DNA of 64,000 nucleotides, taken from the NCBI GenBank assembly GCA_948144175.1, contig CANXME010002283.1, positions 186,001 through 250,000 on the forward strand, given 5' to 3'. The first letter of the stretch is position 1; the number at the start of each line of letters is the position of its first letter. The notes beneath the pieces were generated by a model. It was not told where the DNA came from. It saw only the letters and a list, made by a program, of their open reading frames with translations, and searched no databases. A program made the position numbers and the translations under genes. Positions 33,328 to 43,796 of the stretch are shown piece after piece. The DNA is from Closterium sp. NIES-65 (lineage: Eukaryota; Streptophyta; Zygnematophyceae; Desmidiales; Closteriaceae).

Positions 33328-34163
33328 TCCTTCGCTAGGACCGTTTTTTAGGGCCCACCACTACCTACCTACCTACCTACCTAACTGCGCCCTAGGGCGC
33401 CTCGTTTTTCACGGCCCCCTAAGGCCCCGCGACCCTTGACCCGCCCCTTAGCGACTCGCGCGCCGCCCCTTAAGGCCCCGTCGGCCCACGCGCTCGCCCA
33501 TTACGGCCCCGCGCTCACCCCTTAGCGACCCTGTCGGCCCCGCGATCGCCCCTAACGGCCCCGTCGGCCCCGCGCTCACCTCCCTAGAGGCCCCCGTCGG
33601 CCCCGCGCTCGCCCTTAGCGGCCCCTTACGGCCCCGCGCTCGCCCCTAGAGGCCCCGAACGGCCCCGCGCTCGCCCTTAGCGGCCCCTTACGGCCCCGCG
33701 CTCGCCCCTAGAGGCCCCAAACGGCCCCGCGCTCGCCCTTAGCGGCCCCTTACGGCCCCGCGCTCGCCCCTAGAGGCCCCGATCGGCCCCGCGATCGCCC
33801 TTAGCGGCCCCTTACGGCCCCGCGCTCGCCCCTAGAGGCCCTGAACGGCCCCCCCCAGAACGAGCCGCCCGACCCGAGCAGCCCGAACCGAGCCACCCAG
33901 CCCGAACCGAGCCGCCCGAACCGAGCCGGCCAGCCCGAACTGAGCCGCCCGAACCGAGCCGCCCGAACCGAGCCGCCCGAACCGAGCCGCCCAGCCCAAA
34001 CCGAGCCGCGCCGCCCGAACCTAGCCGCGCCGCCCTTCCCGAGCCGCGCCGCCCTACCTGAACCGAGCCGCGCCGCCCGTACTGGACGGAGCCGCCCTAC
34101 CTGAGTCGCACTGCCTACTGTTTTTTTTGGGGTGCCCCTACTGCTATTACTCCTACTACTGCT
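33328..34163 (+). repeat. GC-rich tandem-repeat leader of B4
   Basis: An (ACCT)n run at about 33361-33383. Then units of about 62 bp (33590-33850) alternate CCCTTAGCGGCCCC and CCCCTAGAGGCCCC, and GAGCCGCCCGAACC words follow to about 34110. This is leader sequence; no conserved frame. Confidence 0.8.
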
Positions 34164-35240
34164 ATGGCTAGCCCTCCTGTACTGGCTTTCGATGCTGAGG
34201 GCCGCCCAGTGAAGTTCGAAACCTGGCTAGATGACCTACACCTCTTCCTACAGCTCACTGCCAAGGAGGACATCTCACTGTACGATCACGCCCTAGGCCA
34301 TGCTCCTGCTCCTGCTGCTACTGCTGACAGCACTGCCCGCTCACAGTGGCAGACTCGTGACGCCCACGCTCGCTTCGCTATTCGCAACTCCCTGCCGATA
34401 GATGAGCGCGAGCACTTTGGGCAGCACAAGACTGCACAGGCACTGTACACTGCTGTCGTTGCCCGCTACTCCTCACCGGCCTCTGCCGCACTAGGCCGTC
34501 TCTCTCTTCCCTACCTGTTCCCCGACTTAGCCTCTTTCCACACAGTCGCTGACCTCATTACGCACCTCCGCACTAGTGAGGCTCGCTTCCGCGCCGCCAT
34601 GCCTGATGAGTTCCTTGCCAAGAACCCACCCCCACTCTGGCTCACTCTCTACCACCTAGTCACCCGCCTCCCTGACACTCTGCGCTAAGTCAGGGACCAC
34701 TTCCTAGCTCGCTGCCCCACTGAGCTCACCATTGCCCTCCTCGAGAAGGAACTCCTTGCAGCTGAGGCTAGCATAGTCGCTGTAGGTGCCTCTCGTGGCG
34801 ACCCCCGTACCCCGTTCTTTGAGGGGTGTTCTCCTTCCCCCCTTCTTCCCTCTGTCGCCTCTGCTGTTGCTGTCGACCTCCTTAATAATGAGAAGGTCGG
34901 GACTGCGTCTGCTTCGAGCGGGCGCCGCAGCGGCAAGGGCAAAGGGGGCAAGGGCGGTGGCGGTGACAGCGGGGGAGGCGGTGGGGGGGGCGGTGGCGGC
35001 AGTGGGGGTGGTGGCGCAACTGGAGGGGCTAGTGGCAGCGGTGGGGGTGGTGGCGGCAGCGGCGGGGGAGGTGGCAGGGGCGGAGGCGGTGGTGGGGGTG
35101 GCGGTGGACGCGGCAACGGCAGGGGTTGGGGTGGTCGAGGAGGAGGCGGAGGCGGTGGTGGTCGTGGAGGCGCTGGCGGTGGCCAGAGCCAGCAGCACAC
35201 TCCGTCGCCCCAGGAGGTCCGTGAGTGGTACTCTCAGCAC
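34164..35240 (+). pseudogene. B4 gag
   Basis: ATG start, MASPPVLAFDAEGRPVKFE, through the B Gag core (EHFGQHKTAQALYTAVV, YLFPDLASFHTVADLITHLRT, LWLTLYHLVTRLPDTLR) to a TAA at 34686 that replaces the Leu codon of B2. The frame then continues (VRDHFLARCPTELT, VAVGASRGDPRTP) into a Gly-rich RGG-like stretch of about 100 residues and EVREWYSQH before the poly-G tract. An overlapping long frame starting at 34786 is the wrong frame until that tract. A classic CCHC knuckle is not present. Confidence 0.85.
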
Positions 35241-35267
35241 GGGGGGGGGGGGGGGGGGGGGGGGGGG
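35241..35267 (+). repeat. 27-base poly-G run inside gag-pol
   Basis: Follows the codons for REWYSQH and precedes GWL*/SCTYVIRTGDR depending on frame. The gag frame and the protease-integrase frame differ across it, so its length decides whether gag and pol are joined. Homopolymer length is also error-prone. Confidence 0.95.
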
Positions 35268-37020
35268 TGGCTTTAGCTGCACGTACGTCATTCGCACTGG
35301 TGACCGCACTGGTCAGCCGTGTGGGGGACCGCACGCCACACAGCGCTGCTCCGCTCGTCTCAACGACGCTTGGCGTGTTCAGATCCCTCAGGCCACTGAG
35401 CTGCCCCGCTGGATTGATCTCTTGAAGAAGGGGATTGATATCTATGCTCTAGACTTTGATGCTATTCTCACTGCTATGTATGTGATGTCTACTAGTGGAG
35501 AGGGTGCTGAGTACCTGTGTGTGCCGCCCGACCCGGGCATTAGGACTAGTGCGTCTGCCGCTCCAGGTACTCGCGTGTCTGCTACCCCAGGTGCTGGTGA
35601 GGCAGCTGCTCTAGGTGCTTGTGCGTCTGCCCCCCCTGGTACTGAGTCGACGATAGCACTGCACACCTTCACACTGGACTCAGGTGCTTCTCGCTGCTTC
35701 TTTCGTGACCGCACTGCCCTTGAGCCGCTTGCTCGGCCAGTTGCTGTCTCCCTCGCTGACCCCTCTGGGGGTCCGGTCATTGCGACCTCCTCCAGTGTCC
35801 TTCCCTGTCCTGCGGTCCCGTCGGGCACACAGTCAGGTCTCCACCTCCCCTCGTTCTCTACGAACTTGGTGGCAGGTAGTGCACTCCAGGACGGGGGTGT
35901 TTACCAGTTCACCCCTGCCTACGAGCGCGTGACACACTGCACGTGTGCTTGTACGGGCCGCCACTTGGCTACCTTCACTCGGCAGCCGGGGTCGGACCTG
36001 TACACACTGACCACTGAGTCCCCTCAGGTCGTTGCGTCTGCGTCTGCGTCCACGTCAGGTCAGCTGTCTGCGTGTCGCTCTCTGGCGCACGAGACTGTCC
36101 TCTGGCACCACCGACTTGGCCACCCGTCTGTGCAGCGCCTTCGTGCCATGCACTCCCGGTACCTTGTCTCCGGTCTTCCCAGAGTCCTCCCTCCCCTCCC
36201 ACCCTCGCTTGCTCCTCCCTTTCTTCCCTGCGTCGAGGGGCGGCAGCGCGCCGCTCCTCACTCCTCGTTTCCCCCGACGACTGCTCCCTTGCAGACGCTC
36301 CACATGGACGTGTGGGGCCCAGCCCGCGTCCGTGGTCAGGGTCAGGAGAGGTACTTCCTGATAGTTGTTGACGACTACTCGCGCTACACCACGGTCTTCC
36401 CCTTGCGCACCAAGTGTGAGGTCCCTGATGTCTTGATCCCTTGGATCCGCAGAGCCCGTCTCCAGCTCAGCGAGCGTTTCCACTCGGACTTTCCTGTCCT
36501 GCGCTTGCACTCTGACAGAGGTGGTGAGTTCTCCTCCGACCTCTTGGCAGCCTACTGTGCTGAGCACGGCATTGAGCAGTCGTTCACGCTTCCGGCCTCT
36601 CCACAGCAGAATGGGATTGCAGAGCGCCGCATTGGCCTGGTCATGGAGGTCGCCCGTACCTCCTTGATCCATGCGGCTGCCCCCCACTTTCTGTGGCCGT
36701 TTGCGGTCCGGTACGCTGCGCATCAGCTCAACCTCTGGCCCCGTGTCTCCTTGCCGGAGACCTCGCCCACACTGCTGTGGACGGGGGAGGTTTGCGATGC
36801 GTCGCGTTTCCGGGTCTGGGGATCTCGAGCTTTTGTCCGCGATACGTCTGCCGACAAGCTCTCCTCCCGTGCTGTTCCCTGCGTCTTCCTCGGCTTTGTC
36901 CCGGACGCGCCTGGTTGGCAGTTTTACCACGCCACCTCGCGCCGGGTCTTGCCCTCTCAGGACGTCACTTTTGACGAGTCCATCCCCTACTACCGCCTCT
37001 TCCCCTACCGCACTGCCCCG
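35268..37020 (+). CDS. B4 protease and integrase (pol 5' part)
   Basis: Open to 37473. It begins with a short cysteine motif (CTYVIRTGDRTGQPCGGPHATQRC, reported here as C...C-x3-H-x4-C), then the aspartic protease FTLDSGASRCFFRD with the catalytic Asp at 35677. Next comes the pre-integrase HHRLGHPSVQRLRAMH, and integrase with Asp at 36307 (HMDVWGP), Asp at 36514 (LHSDRGGEF) and Glu at 36622 (QQNGIAERR), the D,D35E spacing. It continues with the family B FRVWGSRAFVRD and DVTFDESIPYYRLFPY blocks. All visible catalytic residues are intact. The protein would need the poly-G frame change to be joined to Gag. Confidence 0.9.
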
Positions 37021-38160
37021 CTCCCCCCCCCGCCTCTCTTCCTCGCGCCAGGTGCTGCTGTCGTAGACCCCCTCCCCCCTCAGGGTGCCGCTCCCTCAAG
37101 TGTGTCTCAGGTAGACCCGGTTGAGCCTGTTGAGGTAGCTGTCGACTCTCGTCCTGCTGTGGGTGCGGAGCCTGGGGGTGCTGAGCCTGGGGGTGCGGAG
37201 CCTGGGGGTGCTGAGCCTGGGGGTGCGGAGCCTGGGGGTGCGGATCCTGGGGGTGCGGAGCCGGGGGGTGCGGAGCCTGGGGGTGCGGAGCCTGGGGGTG
37301 CTGAGCCTTGGGGTGCGGAGCCTGGGGGTGCTGAGCCTGGGAGTACTGAGCCTGGGGGTGCTGAGCCGCAGGGTCCGGAGTTTGGGGGTTCTGAGTCTGG
37401 AGGTCCTGAGCCTGAGGGTCCTACACCTGGCGGAGCCCTCTCCTCGGAGCAGCTGCGTGAGTGGTACTTCTAGTACTGCAGCCTCAGGAGAGGTACCTCT
37501 GGAGCCAGGCGTACTACTGGGACTGGTGCTAGTGCTTCTCCTCCTAGCCGGGAGCTCCCCTCCCGTGAGCGGATCCGTGAGTGGTACGAGCGGCGCTGCA
37601 CTCTTCGAAGTGGCGCGCCTGGTGTCGCGGACCTCGCTGCTGCTGGTGGTGCTACTGGTGCTGGAGACTCTACTCGTTCTGCTGGTGCTGCGGCCCCAGA
37701 GGTTGGAGCTGTTTCTGGTGCTGCGGACCCGGGCGTTGGAGCTACGGCTGGTGCTGCGGACCCGGGCGCTGGTGCTGCTGCTGGTGCTGAGGACCCGGGT
37801 GTTGGAGCTACTGCTGGTACTGAGGACCCGGGCGTTGGAGCTGCTGCTGGTGCTGAGGACCTTGGAGCTGGTGCTGCTGCAGGTGCTGTGGAGTCGGGCG
37901 TTTGAGCTGCTGCTGGTGCGGAGGACCCTGGCGCTGGTGTCTCTGCTGGTTCTGGAGTCGCTGCACGGCAGCGGCCGTACTTCGTTCCGCTCCTTCAGCA
38001 GGTTCTTGGTCTCCCGCCTTCTCTCGGTCCTCCTCCTCCCTTAGAGTGTCCACAGCCTGTCCAGTCACGGTTACAGTTACAGCCCGCCTCCCCACTGCGT
38101 GCTCCTTCTCCCTACACTAGTCCTACTGGAGGTCTTGCTGAGCGTCGTGAGCCTGCGTCT
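37021..38160 (+). pseudogene. B4 GGAEP linker, truncated
   Basis: About 18 near-perfect GGAEP units (37165-37370), then degenerate GGSES/GGPEP units and SSEQLREWYF, then TAG at 37471. The Ala/Gly/Val-rich and PAPSPYT-type parts follow in another frame up to RREPAS at 38160, where E sequence begins. Confidence 0.82.
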
Positions 38161-38460
38161 GGAGTTCTTACTTTCGTGGGTGTTCGGCTGGAGTTTCTCG
38201 GTCAGTGTAGAGTCTTTTTTTCGCAAAGCCTCCATTCGCCTCGGCGATTTCCCCTGATGCCGGCCGGTCGTGACGTTTTATATTCGCGCCATCATTTTCT
38301 CCTTTTTTCACCCGCTCCGAAGTCGCCACGTTGTCGCCCTTTTCCACTTTTCGGATCTTTACACGATCGCCAGGTCGATCTGCGGCTACTGGTGATTCCC
38401 ATTTTTTTACTTCGGGGGTGCTCCACTGTTGCCGCCCAGCAGTGCCGCATATGCCTTCTT
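38161..38460 (-). pseudogene. Gypsy E gag, downstream part
   Basis: This continues the minus-strand gypsy gag at 40496-41396 once D1 and its TTCTT duplication are removed. The reading frames here are short and broken, and I see no protease motif. It is bounded at 38160 by B4. Confidence 0.6.
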
Positions 38461-38593
38461 TGTCAGAATGTTATAATTGTCTAGCCTGCAGTGGGGTACT
38501 CTATAGCGAGTACAACCCAATTAGGGTTTCCTATATGTATGCCAAACTCCTGCTAGTGCAACCTCTCTCTTCTTCATTCCTCATTTCTTCACA
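38461..38593 (+). repeat. 5' LTR of D1
   Basis: 133 bp, TGTCAGAATGTTATAATT to TTTCTTCACA. Contains TGCAGTGGGGTACTC and TAGGGTTTCCTATATG, counterparts of the family B LTR core. Confidence 0.93.
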
Positions 38594-38608
38594 TGCTATC
38601 AGAGCATC
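38594..38608 (+). promoter_or_regulatory. Primer-binding site of D1
   Basis: TGCTATCAGAGCATC has one mismatch to the initiator-Met site. Identical TGCTATCAGAGCA follows the LTRs of D2 and D3. Confidence 0.75.
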
Positions 38609-40358
38609 TACGCTCCTAGCCTGTGGGCCCACCTAACTGCTTCCGCTGCTACTCTGTGTGCTGCACGCCCCGTAGCGTGCCCCTCGTGCGACCCTTAGCG
38701 GCCCCGTCGCCACCCCTCGCGGCCCCGTCGCCGCCCTTCTCGGCCCCTCGCGGCCCCTTCGCGGCCCCGTTGCCGCCCTTCTAGGCCCCTCGCGGCCCCT
38801 TCGCGGCCCTGTCGCCGCCCCTAACGGCCTCGTCGCCAACCTTCTAGGCCCCTCGCGGCCCCTTCGCGTCCCTGTCGCCGCCCCTAACGGCCCCGTCGCT
38901 GCCCTTCTCGGCCCCTCGCGGCCCCTTTCGCGGCCCCGTTGCCGCCCTTCCAGGCCCCTCGTGGCCCCTTCGCGGCCCTGTTGCCGCCCCTAACGGCCCC
39001 GTCGCTGATCTTTCAGGCCCCTCGCAGCCCCTTCGCGGCCCCGTCGCCGCCCTTCCAGGCCCCTCGCGGCCCCTTCGCGGCCCCGTCGCCGCCCCTATCG
39101 GCCCCGTCGTCGCCTCCAGCGGCCTCGTCGCCGCCCCTAGCAGCCCGTCGCCGCCCTTCCAGGCCCCTCGCGGCCCCTTCGCGGCCCCGTCGCCGCCCCT
39201 ATCGGCCCCGTCGTCGCCTCCAGCGGCCCCGTCGCCGCCCCTAGCGGCCCGTTGCCGCCCCTCCAGGCCCCTCGCGGCCCCTTCGCGGCCCCGTCGCCGC
39301 CCCTATCAGCCCCGTCGTCGCCTCCAGCGGCCCCGTCGCCGCCCCTAGCGGCCCGTCGCCGCCTTTCCAGGCCCCTCACAGCCCCTTTGCGGCCCCGTCG
39401 CCGCCCCTATCGGCCCCGTCGCCGCCTCCAGCGGCACTGTCGCCGCCCTTGCGGCCCCGTCGCCGCCCCTTTTGGCCCTGCCTCGACCCTGCCCCGGCCC
39501 CGCCCCGGCCATGCTTCGTCGCCTGTCGCGGCGCACCGGGGGCACGTGCACTGCCCCCCCCCTCTTTTCCCGTCGCCCGTCCCGGCTCCCTGGGGGGCTG
39601 GGGGGGGGGGGGGGGCGAGCGTCGCCTCTTCTGCCGCCTGCTTTGGTGCCCTGGGAGGCCGCGTGTCGGCCCCTCCTCCCCCCCCCCCCCCCCTCCCCCC
39701 CCGTAACCTCCCTACCCGCCATCCCGCCCTGCCCTGTGTTAGGGTTTGGGGGTGGCGTGTAGGGGGTGGCGGGTGTGTGGGCTCCCCTGCTCCTCCTCCT
39801 CCTCCTCTGTCTCCCACTGCTGCAGCTGCCGCTGATGGGTGTGGGTGTGTGGGAGTCAACGGAGTGGTGCTAGGGGGTGGGGTGTGAGTGAACCTAGGGT
39901 GCAGCAGGGGGTGTGTGAAAGGGGGGTGCTGTGGGAGTAGAACTAGGGTTTAAGCAGGGTGTGAGTGTCGAGGGGTGTGGGGCGGCTGGAGGAGGTTGTG
40001 TGAAGGTAGCTGTCGTGTCGCCTGCAGCGCCTGTAGTCCGTCGCCCTTGCTTCGGTAGCCAGTGAGCCTATTGCACCAGTCGCTAGTGGGTCCGTTGCTC
40101 CTGCCGCTCGTCTATAGCCGCGGAGCTAGTTACTCCAGTAGTCCGTCGCCCTTGCTTTGGTAGCCACTGAGTCAGCCGCTCCTGTGCCCGTGCCTCTGCA
40201 GCTTCAGTCGTTGCCTCCCATCTTCTCTCCCTCCACAGTTCCTCCTCCTCCTCACTTGCCCGCTGTGATTAACTCTAGCTTTGCTCGCTATTGTGAACTC
40301 CTGCTCTATGCTTGCTTGCTCATTGTGCTGATTACAACCCACTTTGGCTATGGGGGTG
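38609..40358 (+). repeat. Non-coding internal region of D1
   Basis: 38640-39480 is a tandem array built of GGCCCCGTCGCCGCCC, CCTCGCGGCCCCTTCGCGG and TATCGGCCCCGTCG words. Then comes a G-run (39599-39615) and a C-run (39678-39694). A conserved segment starting GTTAGGGTTTGGGGGTGG (also in D2 and D3) follows, then a 3' part with CGTCGCCCTTGC and CTCCTCCTCCT words. Long open frames here are Pro/Arg/Ala low complexity on both strands and are not genes. Confidence 0.85.
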
Positions 40359-40490
40359 TGTCAGAATGTTATAATTGTCTAGCCTGCAGTGGGGTACTCT
40401 ATAGCGAGTACAACCCAATTAGGGTTTCCTATATGTATGCCAAACTGCTGCTAGTGCAACCTCTCTCTTCTTCATTCCTCATTTTTCACA
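40359..40490 (+). repeat. 3' LTR of D1
   Basis: 132 bp, same sequence as the 5' LTR except CTGCTG for CTCCTG and a shorter TTTTTCACA end. Confidence 0.93.
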
Positions 40491-40495
40491 TTCTT

Positions 40496-41519
40496 CATTT
40501 TGTAGCACAACAACATTTGATGCCCCGCTGCGCCGCAAAATTCGCATTTCGTCGGTTGTTGCTTCGCGTCAAATTTGTCGATATTCGGCAAACGTGGGGG
40601 GTGTCGATCGCTACGGGCCAAATGTACGGTTCGGCCCGTAATGTCGTGTTTCGGGTTAACCACGAGTCAAAGCGTCGTATCGTTCAGTAGCACGCACGAT
40701 GTCCCGGTAGTTATTGTAGTTGGTTGCGATGACCTGCCGGCGAATCTCCAATTATAACCCTTCTGTGTACGCCTGGATTTTTTCGCCCTTGGTCGGGTTA
40801 GTAATGCGGTTAAACAGTAGCTCCATTTGCTGCGTGTACTATTCTACACTCCCGTATTGCTTGCGTCGGTGTATCTGCTGCCGTGCCATGTAGGTTATAT
40901 TAATTGGCTCGAAACGTTCGATGAGGTCTGCCCAAAACTGCATCCACATTTTCTCTCCGCGGGCCACGTCAGTGTAATAGATCCTCTCGAGTGCTGGTCC
41001 CCGCAACAGTGTCGCTGCTAGCCGAATTCGTGCTGCATCGTGTGTCGGGGTCGAATAGCCAATGGCCTCGAAGTAAATTTCGAGGGTCGCCACGAATCAT
41101 CGAAAGTCCGATCCCTTCGCGCTTGGATCGAATGCTTCGGGGAGCCTCGGGCGAACTGCTTCGAGGTTCAGCGAAGGTGGTGCCATCGGTCCGTGAAATG
41201 TCCGTGTCGCTGCCGCTGCTGCTGCTGTCATTGCTACGTTCGCTGCTGCATTGACTCCTGCGGTGGCGGCTGCGGATTGTTTTGTCAGAAGGGCCTCGAT
41301 TCGCCGAATCGCCGCCTGAGTCTGTTCCACGTCGGTGCAAAGGCTGGCGATGTCGTTTGTCGTCGCGTAGTTGTCGCCTTAACCCTCCATGCCTAACGTT
41401 GCGTGTTCGAAAACCGAAATCGAGGGGGAGTGAAAAACACAGAACCGGTTTTACGTACCCGAAATCTGTAGAAATGCCTGTAAAGCAGTTAGAATGAGGG
41501 AATGTACCCCTCAGAGTAC
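40496..41519 (-). pseudogene. Ty3/gypsy E gag, degenerate
   Basis: On the minus strand: MEQTQAAIRRIEALLTKQ (41330), PPSLNLEAVRPRLPEAFDPS, then LEIYFEAIGYSTPTHDAARIRLAATLLRG, WMQFWADLIERFEP, YTQQMELLFNRITNPTKGEKIQAYTEGL, and a zinc knuckle CEFCGAAGHQMLLC at about 40520-40560. This is the retrotransposon Gag pattern of Ty3/gypsy. Several stops interrupt it and it shifts frame before the knuckle. 41397-41519 is probably its 5' untranslated region; nothing else is seen there. Confidence 0.8.
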
Positions 41520-42972
41520 TGTTAAAGTTTAGAAAAGAGAAGAGGGTTGCACTAGCAAGAATGGGGATACAAATAGCAAACCCTAGAAGGGTTGTACTCG
41601 CTATAGAGCACCCCACTACAGGCTAGAGCATAAGATAACATTCTGACACACCCCCATAGCCAAAGTGGGGTGTAATCACCAGAGCAAGCAAAGCAATACA
41701 AGCTCAGGGTGGATCACAATGTCACCACACATTCTGAGCACAAGTTCAAGAAGCAATAGTTTAAGTTCACAATTATGAGCAAAGCTAGTGGTAGTCACAA
41801 CGGGCAAGTGAGGAGGAGGAGAGAGAGTGAGAGGAGAGGAGATAGGAGGCGACGGCTGAAGCTGCAGACACACGGGCAACAGGAGGCAGACTGGCACAGC
41901 GGCTACCGGGCGAAGCCCCCGGAATACTGGAGTAACTGGCCCCGCGGCTAAAGTAGCGGCAGACGAGCAACGGACCCACGGGCGGCTGGCACAGCTGGCT
42001 ACGACTGGGCTACCGGGCGAAGTCCCCGGAATACAGGTGCTGCTGGCGACACGACGGCAACCTCCATGCAGCTTCCCCAAACTATCCCACTCCCTCTGGC
42101 ACACACGCGCTGCTACACCGCTAGCTCCACTCCCACGCACCCCCCTTAAACCTTAAACCCCAGTCTCCCACACATCCACCCCCCTCAGCGACAGCTGCAG
42201 CAGTGGGAGACGAAGGAGGAGGAGGAGCAAAGGGAGGAATGAAGAAGTGCCACCCCCATACGCGCCACCCCCTACTTGCCACCCCCAAACCCTAACACAG
42301 GCAGGGTGGGATGGCGGGTAGGCAGGGTGGGATGGCGGCGCTCGCCCCCTTCCCCCAGGAAGCGGCCCCCGAGGGAGCCGCGACGGGCGACGGGAAAAGG
42401 GGTCGGGGCGCAAGTAGGGCGGCGGGGCCGCAGGTGTAGGGCGGCCGGGCCGCGAAGTTGGGGCGGCGGGGCCCTGAAGTGGGGCGGCGGGGCCGCGAAC
42501 GTAGGGTGGCGGGGCCGCGAAACGGGGCAGCGGGGCCGCGAAGTGGGTCGGCGGGGCCGCGACGGGTCCCCGTCGCCCGTCGCGGCGCCACCAGAGGGCG
42601 ACGCGGCGAACGACGGGGCAGAAGCCCGCCGCGCGCCTCGGGGCGCACAGCGGGCAGAGAACCGCCGCGCGCCTCGGGGCGCACGATGGGCAGAAAACCG
42701 TCGCGCGCCTCGGGGCGCACGACGGGCAGAAAACCGCCGCGCGCCTCGGGGCGCACGGCGGGAAGAAAAAGTTGCAGCGGAAGCGAGGAGGTGGTAACCC
42801 ACCCACAGGATCGATCCAATGGGATCGACCTGCTCTGATAGCATGTTAAAGTTTAGAAAAGAGAAGAGGGTTGCACTAGCAAGAATGGGGATACAAATAG
42901 CAAACCCTAGAAGGGTTGTACTTGTTATAGAGCACCCCACTACAGGCTAGAGCATAAGATAACATTCTGACA
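41520..42972 (-). mobile_element. Family D element D2, complete, minus strand, TSD AGTAC
   Basis: 1,453 bp with 129-bp LTRs (41520-41648 and 42844-42972) that differ at two positions, and AGTAC at 41515-41519 and 42973-42977. On the minus strand the primer site TGCTATCAGAGCAGG follows the right-hand LTR, then GC-rich leader repeats (CGCCCCGAGGCGCGCGG units), the GTTAGGGTTTGGGGGTGG block, and the 3' region ending CTATGGGGGTG. No coding sequence. Confidence 0.94.
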
Positions 42973-43796
42973 AGTACATGGCTAGTTAGAACTATTTATT
43001 ATGTGTGTAGCCTCTGTTTTAATCAACTTTGTCATTTACATTCACTATGATCAGAATTCCTACAACAAAGACTTCCGCTACCAAACTCTACTAAGCATTC
43101 CTACCCTATTCAAAGATCCTTACTCTACCATGATAATGTATGTTGGAGTAAGGAGGAAATTGACTTCAGCATTCCCGTAGGTGCAGCTGTATCGCAACCG
43201 CCACTATCAAAGCATCAATAGCAGTAGCATAGTAGATTAGCCCGTACAAGGGCATGAATGTCAATAGTCGCTGCCGTAAGTCAACTGTCGCAACTGTTGA
43301 CCGTCTGGACCGAACAACTCACCAACGAAGAATGGCAACAAGCGTAACTGTTCATACAGTTACACGCAACGACTCGATAACAAGAGAAGAGCTATACTTG
43401 GAGTCACTGTTGAACTACGAGTATTTTTTTTTAAGGGAATGTACACGTCAGAGTACATGGCTAGTTAGATCTATATTGTGTGTGATTTCATCATTGAATC
43501 AATCTTTTCATCTACATTCACAATGCACAAGGTTCCCACTACCACAAGGACTTCCACTACCAATCAGGACACAAAATATCAGGGTAAAATTGTTGGGTGC
43601 AAAATATTATTTTTGCACTACAACCAGCCGCCTGCATGACGTTATGCATTTTGTGTGTGTTCTGTGTGCATTCGTTTTTGCATTTCGTTTCATGTGCTGT
43701 TGCTGTGGGATCATGATCAGTCATGACGGATCATGACGAGTCATGTTCGTTCATGTCGGCTCATGTACGTTCATGTCTTTTTCATGGACGAACATG
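42973..43796. other. Unassigned stretch with a 40-bp direct repeat and TCATG words
   Basis: The first ~60 bp continue the sequence cut by D2. A near copy of that block (GGGAATGTAC, CAGAGTACATGGCTAGTTAG) recurs at about 43435-43474. The pair may be gypsy E LTR or leader remnants. From about 43700 to 43796 the word TCATG occurs repeatedly (TCATGACGGATCATGACG-like). A 160-codon open frame at 43254-43736 resembles nothing I know. No gene is called. Confidence 0.5.

Larger units (their letters stand above)
33182..38160 (+). mobile_element. Family B element B4, 5' half
   Basis: A 5' LTR, primer site, long GC-rich leader, gag, protease, full integrase and GGAEP linker. It then stops at 38160 inside the linker, joined to gypsy E; RT, RNase H and the 3' LTR are missing. 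It preserves protease and integrase best among the B copies, so it complements B3 and B6, which keep RT. Confidence 0.88.
38461..40490 (+). mobile_element. Family D element D1, complete non-autonomous, TSD TTCTT
   Basis: A 2,030-bp element with 133/132-bp LTRs, a primer-like site, a non-coding internal region and TTCTT at both flanks (38456-38460, 40491-40495). It is inserted in gypsy E gag. No gag or pol motif in any frame. The LTRs differ by about one substitution and one short indel. The 3' boundary reads CTATGGGGGTG before the LTR, as in family B, and the LTR core matches B, so B is the likely helper. Confidence 0.95.

Noticed and set aside
33328-34110. CRISPR-like spaced repeats in the B4 leader
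   Set aside because: Units are contiguous and degenerate, without unique spacers, and belong to a eukaryotic retrotransposon leader.
34704-35309. Minus-strand Pro/Thr-rich frame opposite the B4 Gly-rich Gag
   Set aside because: Complement of GGN repeats; the plus-strand Gag context explains it.
38609-39890. Pro/Arg/Ala-rich frames in the D1 leader, on both strands
   Set aside because: They follow from GC-rich tandem repeats; no Gag or Pol motif, and the frames are not conserved in D2 or D3.
43254-43736. 160-codon frame upstream of A4
   Set aside because: It crosses the 40-bp direct repeat and T-runs and has no domain; more likely non-coding repeat remnants.
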